From JAVEVH01 sp034005145 (GTDB lineage Bacteria > Patescibacteriota > Dojkabacteria > SC72), in assembly GCA_034005145.1 (NCBI GenBank), contig JAVEVH010000025.1, forward strand, positions 1 through 10,417: a stretch of 10,417 nucleotides of DNA, given 5' to 3'. The notes beneath the pieces were generated by a model that saw only the letters and a program-made list of their open reading frames with translations, ran no database searches and was not told the origin of the DNA. This document shows, piece after piece, positions 7,201 through 10,417 of this stretch. The translations under genes were made by a program, and so were the position numbers. Positions within the stretch are counted from its first letter, which is position 1, and the number at the start of each line of letters is the position of its first letter.

Positions 7201-7287
7201 TCCTGTACCTGCTCCTGCAATTATTAGTAGTGCTCCCTTTTTGTGCTCTACTGCTAACTTCTGTTTCTCATTTAGATTTATATTCAT
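4204..7287 (-). CDS. UvrD/PcrA-type superfamily 1 helicase fused to Fe-S RecB/AddB-type nuclease
   Basis: This 1027-residue protein has all UvrD-family helicase motifs in order: Walker A AGAGTGKT (24-31), motif Ia LTFTDKAANEM (55-65), Walker B VDEFQDT (233-239), motif III VVGDDDQAIYKFRGA (271-285), motif IV ENYRSRQ (307-313), motif V TVHSAKGLEF (641-650) and motif VI EERRLFYVGATRA (695-707). From about 780 comes a PD-(D/E)XK nuclease: H818, GKIDRMD (D911), IIDYKTGK (D929, K931) and QLPLYA (946-951). Four cysteines bracket it (C791 and C1013, C1016, C1022), matching the AddB-type iron-sulfur fold. The protein should unwind DNA with 3'-5' polarity and cut single strands, acting in break processing or excision repair. 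Helicase and nuclease both look intact. It follows endonuclease IV with an ATGA overlap. Usual UvrD is about 720 residues, so the extra length is the nuclease. Confidence 0.93.
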   Translation of the reverse strand: MNINLNEKQKLAVEHKKGALLIIAGAGTGKTAVITQRIVHIIESKWATPSEILALTFTDKAANEMLERVDEELPLGYGDIWISTFHSFCDRILRQEGQYIGLDTSYSMMSSAQSYIFFRKHLFDFSLKKFRPYGNPTKFIDDILKHFSRLQDEDVSPVEYLEYAKSLSKSGPAAKEEYEDILELATVYSEYTDLKLKNSKIDFGDLILLTIKLFREKPNVLKRYQEKFKYILVDEFQDTNYTQSVLVNILSGLDPKKDSSKVGKINPNLTVVGDDDQAIYKFRGAAISNILQFKENFPKAKEVVLTENYRSRQEILDAAYTLIKNNNPYRLEVTEKIEKRLESRTTYEPDDDSVSLVVAQNEDAESEWIAKEILTLTGHSEETVVEDTQKFNEKGQSTFVELQPDRKYKFSDVAILVRANSHADSVIQNLRYLGIPFKLGGSRGLYFRDEIKVLISFLRVLVDYKDEISMYKLLSMQQWSLSSREFLELNRLRKEDYVSMLEELEGIFGITVGESIEFNLSNMGEKILSPEAVEGLKKFLTIFNECVNMVKENISVGQILYHFVQESGYINSFLEEETSQSQFKIGNISKFFNTLKEYEKDNPDSNVYEYVEFLNYSIEVGDSPLVDQTELNEYDAVNILTVHSAKGLEFPIVFLINLVSDRFPSRSRKDQIPMPQGLIKETLPTDGESDENIQEERRLFYVGATRAKEKLYLTAANFYGDAKRKKKGSIFLSEILDRDTTQEFDNPKIVKSSDETSMYIPKSNDSLLPEDIKLDVGKKVSYSQINLYEDCPKKYEYAYVLQIPGKPSAALSFGNTVHNTLKDFYSLLLKYNEGLGITDIPTKEDLLELFQKHWSKSGYQSKSHELQRKESGVKIMEKFYDKLFNTKQTPYKLEQSFTVNLPESSFVGKIDRMDLIEMKEGIAHVEIIDYKTGKVKSPADIKKDLQLPLYAIFAEQSLGVKVVKAKYIFVEDGVEIEVDISQGRREKAKENVYEVIEDIKRREFSPTPSMFKCQYCDYKSICEDAIL

Positions 7288-8153
7288 TTAGCTAATTCTT
7301 TTAATTTGGATATTTCTTCTCCCATTGTTTTAGAACTCTTTAAAGCTGGAGTTTCTAAAATGAATGGGATATTTTTAAATTCTTTTCTCTTTAAAATATT
7401 AGATACTACTTCCTCACCTAATTTACCCTTTCCTAAATCTGCATGTCTATCTTTGTTAGAACCAAGATCCATTAGTGAATCATTTAGGTGTATGGATTTT
7501 ACCCTATCATATCCTAATGTTTCTCCAATCTCTTCTACTACACTCTCCATATCATTAACCCAATCATATCCTGCTGCATATGTATGCTGAGTATCTAATA
7601 CATACCCTACCCTCTCTTTCCCCTTACATCCATCTCTCATACTTTTTAATTCTGTAAAACTTCTACCCATATTTGTACCTGTACCAGCAGTTGACTCTAT
7701 TAGTAACCACTGACTACCTCCCACTTCATCTAATACCCAATCTATACCCTGTGATATTCTTTCTAAGCTATCCTCATAGTTGAGCTCTTTTTGAGATCCA
7801 GGATGAAAACATATTCCTAATATCTCTACATCTAAATCACTTTTCTTAATTAACTCATCTACTCTATTTGCAAAATCTAAATACACAACCAAACCCATTT
7901 TACCTAAATGAAAAAGCTGCTTATCATCTCTTGCTAAGTTAGTTAGATATATACCGTGTATTAATATTTTCTTAACCTTAGAACCCTTTAATACTTCTAC
8001 AAAGTTATCAATACTCTCTTGGGGTATACTCTTAGTAGCCCATCTCATAGGGGCAGTAGGCATCATCTGTATACTATTGATGTCATACCTATCTCCCTCC
8101 TTTATTGCATTTTCTATTCCTCCTGCTGAGGATACGTGTGCTCCTAAGTACAT
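7284..8153 (-). CDS. nfo: Endonuclease IV (AP endonuclease)
   Basis: This 289-residue TIM-barrel enzyme starts with the typical GAHVSSAGGIENA (4-16). All nine metal ligands known from E. coli endonuclease IV have counterparts: H66 (LIHGIY), H117 (CFHPGS), E153 (LIESTAGTG), D187 and H190 (LDTQHTYAAGYD), H222 (IHLNDS), D235 and H237 (DRHADLGKG), and E267 (LETP). The protein cuts the DNA backbone 5' to abasic sites using three zinc ions, in base excision repair. Length is normal for the family. The TGA stop overlaps the ATG of the helicase-nuclease gene by four bases, so the two are co-translated as a repair operon. A TAAAAT box at 8164-8159 lies only 5 bases before the ATG, with TAGATA 17 bases above it. 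This is a possible leaderless promoter but not a strong one. No Shine-Dalgarno sequence is visible. Confidence 0.95.
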   Translation of the reverse strand: MYLGAHVSSAGGIENAIKEGDRYDINSIQMMPTAPMRWATKSIPQESIDNFVEVLKGSKVKKILIHGIYLTNLARDDKQLFHLGKMGLVVYLDFANRVDELIKKSDLDVEILGICFHPGSQKELNYEDSLERISQGIDWVLDEVGGSQWLLIESTAGTGTNMGRSFTELKSMRDGCKGKERVGYVLDTQHTYAAGYDWVNDMESVVEEIGETLGYDRVKSIHLNDSLMDLGSNKDRHADLGKGKLGEEVVSNILKRKEFKNIPFILETPALKSSKTMGEEISKLKELAK

Positions 8154-8197
8154 AGTGTATTTTAAAGCAATTTTGTATCAATATCTACTAAAAGGTA

Positions 8198-8206
8198 TGA
8201 TATAAT
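8198..8206 (+). promoter_or_regulatory. Extended -10 promoter of tRNA-Ser
   Basis: TGATATAAT is a perfect extended -10 element, placing transcription start near 8213, about 7 bases before the tRNA. No good -35 is seen. It shares the 66-base gap with the divergent endonuclease IV gene. Confidence 0.6.
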
Positions 8207-8219
8207 TACATCGTTTAAT

Positions 8220-8308
8220 GGAGAGGTGCCTGAGTGGTCGAAAGGAACTCACTGCTAACGAGTCGTAGGTGTCAAAGCCTACCGCGGGTTCGAATCCCGC
8301 CCTCTCCG
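8220..8308 (+). tRNA. tRNA-Ser (anticodon GCT)
   Basis: The acceptor stem pairs ggagagg (8220-8226) with cctctcc (8301-8307), and the discriminator base is G8308. The T arm is gcggg-ttcgaat-cccgc (8284-8300). A long variable arm with stem gtagg/cctac marks a class II tRNA. The anticodon loop ctgctaa has GCT at 8254-8256, reading serine codons AGC and AGT. CCA is not encoded, so a CCA-adding enzyme must supply it. The anticodon stem actca/cgagt has an A-C mismatch (8251 with 8259) at the pair closing the loop. Confidence 0.96.
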
Positions 8309-8327
8309 TATTTATAACAGAGAATAA

Positions 8328-8438
8328 ATGTTAAACATATTAAAAAAGATACTATCCTATCTTCTACTAGCATTAATCATACTCTCACTTGCTACAATAG
8401 ATATACTCCCTAAAAACCTTTCTTTATACTCTGTCTAA
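8328..8438 (+). CDS. Possible 36-residue single-helix membrane peptide
   Basis: An ATG 19 bases after the tRNA opens a 36-codon frame on the plus strand, MLNILKKILSYLLLALIILS and onward, ending in TAA. The peptide has a basic residue pair (KK, 6-7), then one long hydrophobic helix (about 8-27) and a polar tail, as expected for a small single-pass inner-membrane protein with its N-terminus inside. A TATAAC box at 8313-8318 lies 9 bases before the ATG, close to the near-leaderless arrangement seen at other genes here; otherwise it could be read from the tRNA promoter. It ends 9 bases before the convergent end of the surface-protein gene. I do not recognise a family. A short hydrophobic frame can arise by chance in AT-rich DNA, so it is tentative. 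Confidence 0.4.
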   Translation: MLNILKKILSYLLLALIILSLATIDILPKNLSLYSV

Positions 8439-8447
8439 CAATCTCAA

Positions 8448-10417
8448 CTATTTTGATTTTCTATAAAATTCTTTTTTATATCCACTAATAAAAAATAATC
8501 CTGATATACTAATTATTCCTATTACAAAACTCCATATTATATTGTCATAGGTAGGAGGGTTTTCAGTGTCATTATATGCTAATGCATATGTTGAATACGC
8601 ATCGGTATCAAATGTTAGGGTTCCTGTATTAGCATCATATACACCCTCTATCTCTTCTATAACCCCTTCATGCTCTCTAAGTACCATATATTCTGCATGC
8701 CCTTTAAGATCATCAGAAAGTGTTAATGTTACAGTTGTACTCTCATCAAGTTCAGTAATATTCGTTCTCCATACTTCTTCTGTAGTTCCTTTATATATAA
8801 CTTCGTTTAATGACAGGTCTAGATATGTATCAATCTCAAAATCACCCGCCTGTGATTCAAAAGAGGCTTCGTCAATATCTGTTGCATCTTCTATCAGAAG
8901 TTCTGCATTTCCATTAATTTCTGTAGAAGGTACTGCTATATTAGCGGCCGCTATTTTTTCAGTATCAAGACTAACTATGTCTGAAGTTCTTTCAAATATT
9001 GCACTTAAGTGTAAGTGATTATCAGGCATTGTAAATGTATATGATGCTTTACCATCATCTGGGACAGTTTGGTTACCATTTAATCCACCAGATACATATT
9101 GATATCCATAATCAGGTAATAATTCAATTGTAACTGTACTACCCGCCTCTATTGAGTAATCGGTAAAATCGCCAGAAGTAAATCTAAAACCATTTGCTGC
9201 AATTACCCTAACTGTTCCATTGGTTACAATAGAGTCCTCAGCATCTGGTATATTCCATCCAAGTTGATACAGTGTACCAGCGGTTGATTCAAGTAAGAAA
9301 TTTCCTTCTGTTGAGGTCATAACATATTTATTTGTAGCATCAGTTCCTTCTTCACATGTTACTGTGATAGGTAATGGATTTTCTTCTTCAGTTCCCGTCA
9401 TATCTATCCATGGCCAATGTGAAGCTTTAGGAGTAAATGAACCTAAACCGGAAACATATGAAAGATCTATTGTTCCACCTCCAGAAACTATTACATCTAA
9501 AACATTAGCTGTTGCTATATCGCTCTCCACTATTAATGAATGTCCTGCTCCTGATTCTACAATCATTCCCTCTCCCTCTGAAGGAGTTTCATTGTAATAT
9601 TGCAAAGCTGTACCCGAGGTATAGAGAGAGAAGTTGCTAGAACCTACATATAAACCGCTTGCACTAATACCTGCTACGCTTGGGACACCAGAGCTCCCAA
9701 TTGATATCATATTACTATCACGAACAGATACTTCTCCTTCTGTATATATTCCACCTACAAGACTTACATTACCACTTTCGTTACTTAGAAAAATCATTAC
9801 ATTTCCATTCATATTAATTGATCTACTATCTTCATTCTCCGCAATTGAGAAGCTTCCATCTATAGAACTTATTGAAAGAGCACCATCTCCAGTTCCAGTA
9901 ATATACCCAAGAGTTGTTCCATCATCAACAACTAACTGATAAATACCCATAAATCCTTGCTCAATACTCCATCCTGTACCACTAGCTGATGTAACTTGTG
10001 GATCTGCGGTTTCATCTATAACTAATGTTCCATCAATAGATATTTGCAAAGGATCTCCTGGAGGTGGTCCCATTGGATCTCCAGAATCAGGTGAGTTGAA
10101 AGTGTTACCATCTACAACATACGTATCTTCACAGTTATTTAAGATCCCTTGTGTTACTGTAACAGTAATTACAGTTCCTGCTGATCCAATTGTCAATCTC
10201 CCTCCTGCTCCAATTGAAATTGCAGGTTGATTACTAGCAAGGGCGGTAATTGATAAGTTGGCAGCATCTCCTGTAATTGTTAAGTCTCCTCCCATTGCCA
10301 AAAGTGCTGCACTCTCTGTCAAAGCATCGATGGTATTGTTCCCAACCAAAACTATATCAAGATCCCCATTGGCATGGACACTGTTAACATTCGCATGTGT
10401 CATTGTTAATACCTTTG
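8448..10417 (-). CDS. Large surface protein, C-terminal part, with InlB-like repeat and sorting-type tail (5' end outside window)
   Basis: The frame is open to the window edge: codons upstream of the first in-frame ATG at 10403 contain no stop and there is no signal peptide, so the true start lies outside. Residue numbers count from that ATG. Residues 10-325 are Gly/Ser/Thr/Val-rich with alternating hydrophobic residues (GDLDIVLVGNNTI, GDLTITGDAANLSIT), suggesting a beta-helix or beta-sandwich of carbohydrate-binding type. Residues about 397-471 end in YTFTMPDNHLHLSAIFE, typical of divergent InlB B-repeats. Residues about 500-611 match a domain common in Firmicutes surface proteins ending DAYSTYALAY. 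The tail has NPPTYD (615-620), a membrane helix (622-641) and the basic end KKEFYRKSK, laid out like a sortase-type sorting signal. A role in surface attachment is inferred. Only two cysteines are present. Confidence 0.82.
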   Translation of the reverse strand, partial: KVLTMTHANVNSVHANGDLDIVLVGNNTIDALTESAALLAMGGDLTITGDAANLSITALASNQPAISIGAGGRLTIGSAGTVITVTVTQGILNNCEDTYVVDGNTFNSPDSGDPMGPPPGDPLQISIDGTLVIDETADPQVTSASGTGWSIEQGFMGIYQLVVDDGTTLGYITGTGDGALSISSIDGSFSIAENEDSRSINMNGNVMIFLSNESGNVSLVGGIYTEGEVSVRDSNMISIGSSGVPSVAGISASGLYVGSSNFSLYTSGTALQYYNETPSEGEGMIVESGAGHSLIVESDIATANVLDVIVSGGGTIDLSYVSGLGSFTPKASHWPWIDMTGTEEENPLPITVTCEEGTDATNKYVMTSTEGNFLLESTAGTLYQLGWNIPDAEDSIVTNGTVRVIAANGFRFTSGDFTDYSIEAGSTVTIELLPDYGYQYVSGGLNGNQTVPDDGKASYTFTMPDNHLHLSAIFERTSDIVSLDTEKIAAANIAVPSTEINGNAELLIEDATDIDEASFESQAGDFEIDTYLDLSLNEVIYKGTTEEVWRTNITELDESTTVTLTLSDDLKGHAEYMVLREHEGVIEEIEGVYDANTGTLTFDTDAYSTYALAYNDTENPPTYDNIIWSFVIGIISISGLFFISGYKKEFYRKSK

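Noticed and set aside
7284..7287. Possibility of recoded TGA (genetic code 25, as in Gracilibacteria)
   Set aside because: Endonuclease IV ends at a TGA exactly at the family's usual length, overlapping the next ATG, so TGA works as a stop here.
8220..8308. tRNA-Ser as an integration site for an island carrying the surface-protein gene
   Set aside because: No repeat of the tRNA 3' end and no integrase are visible in the window; the surface gene continues past the right edge, so the far boundary cannot be examined.
8944..8951. GCGGCCGC, a NotI-type site in AT-rich DNA, considered as a cloning scar
   Set aside because: It encodes the Ala run in IAAANIA in frame within the surface protein, with no break in reading frame or vector-like flanks.
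8566..9018. Plus-strand open frame of 150 codons opposite the surface-protein gene, with others at 9364-9597 and 9634-9939
   Set aside because: They have no recognisable domain and oppose a frame with several recognisable domains. Low-complexity beta-rich genes often leave open antisense frames.
1..10417. CRISPR array, insertion sequence, or toxin-antitoxin or defence system
   Set aside because: No regularly spaced direct repeats, transposase, terminal inverted repeats or known defence domains were seen. The helicase-nuclease was considered as a defence protein, but its pairing with endonuclease IV points to DNA repair.

Overview
The window looks like part of a small, AT-rich genome of a Candidate Phyla Radiation (Patescibacteria) bacterium. 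The main reason is a run of six short two-helix VirB2/TrbC-like pilin genes of the kind that is common in CPR genomes. Other hints are the lack of clear Shine-Dalgarno sequences, -10 boxes lying almost on top of start codons, a tRNA without an encoded CCA, and a SpoIID-domain wall enzyme in a non-sporulating context. A low-GC lineage such as Dojkabacteria/WS6 or a relative is possible, but the sequence alone does not fix the phylum. The code is standard: TAA, TAG and TGA are all used as stops, so this is not a lineage that recodes TGA.

All protein genes except one tiny ORF lie on the minus strand, so the window is best read from right to left. At the right edge is the 3' part of a large surface protein (8448 to beyond 10417) with Firmicutes-like beta domains, an NPPTYD sequence, a final membrane helix and a basic tail. 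Next, on the plus strand, come a tRNA-Ser(GCT) (8220-8308) and a 36-codon hydrophobic ORF (8328-8438). Divergent from the tRNA is a DNA-repair pair joined by an ATGA overlap: endonuclease IV (7284-8153) and a UvrD-type helicase with a C-terminal Fe-S RecB/AddB-type nuclease (4204-7287).

The six pilin-like genes follow (1988-4167). They appear to form at least three transcription units: an upstream overlapping pair (3832/3504), a single gene with its own promoter and a strong hairpin terminator (3082-3450), and a downstream trio (2600, 2320, 1988) whose promoter region contains a 10-bp palindrome. Last comes a secreted protein joining a long coiled coil to a SpoIID/LytB peptidoglycan-cleaving domain (125-1951), with its own extended -10 promoter. 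The window ends in the first 25 codons of an unidentified gene.

The theme is the cell envelope: small membrane pilins, a wall-remodelling enzyme that could open the peptidoglycan for assembly or division, and a surface adhesin-like protein, with a repair operon in between. No secretion ATPase, sortase or other assembly gene is visible here. No stretch over 300 bases lacks a gene. The longest gaps are 8309-8447, which holds the small ORF, and 2966-3081, which holds a terminator, a palindrome and a promoter.
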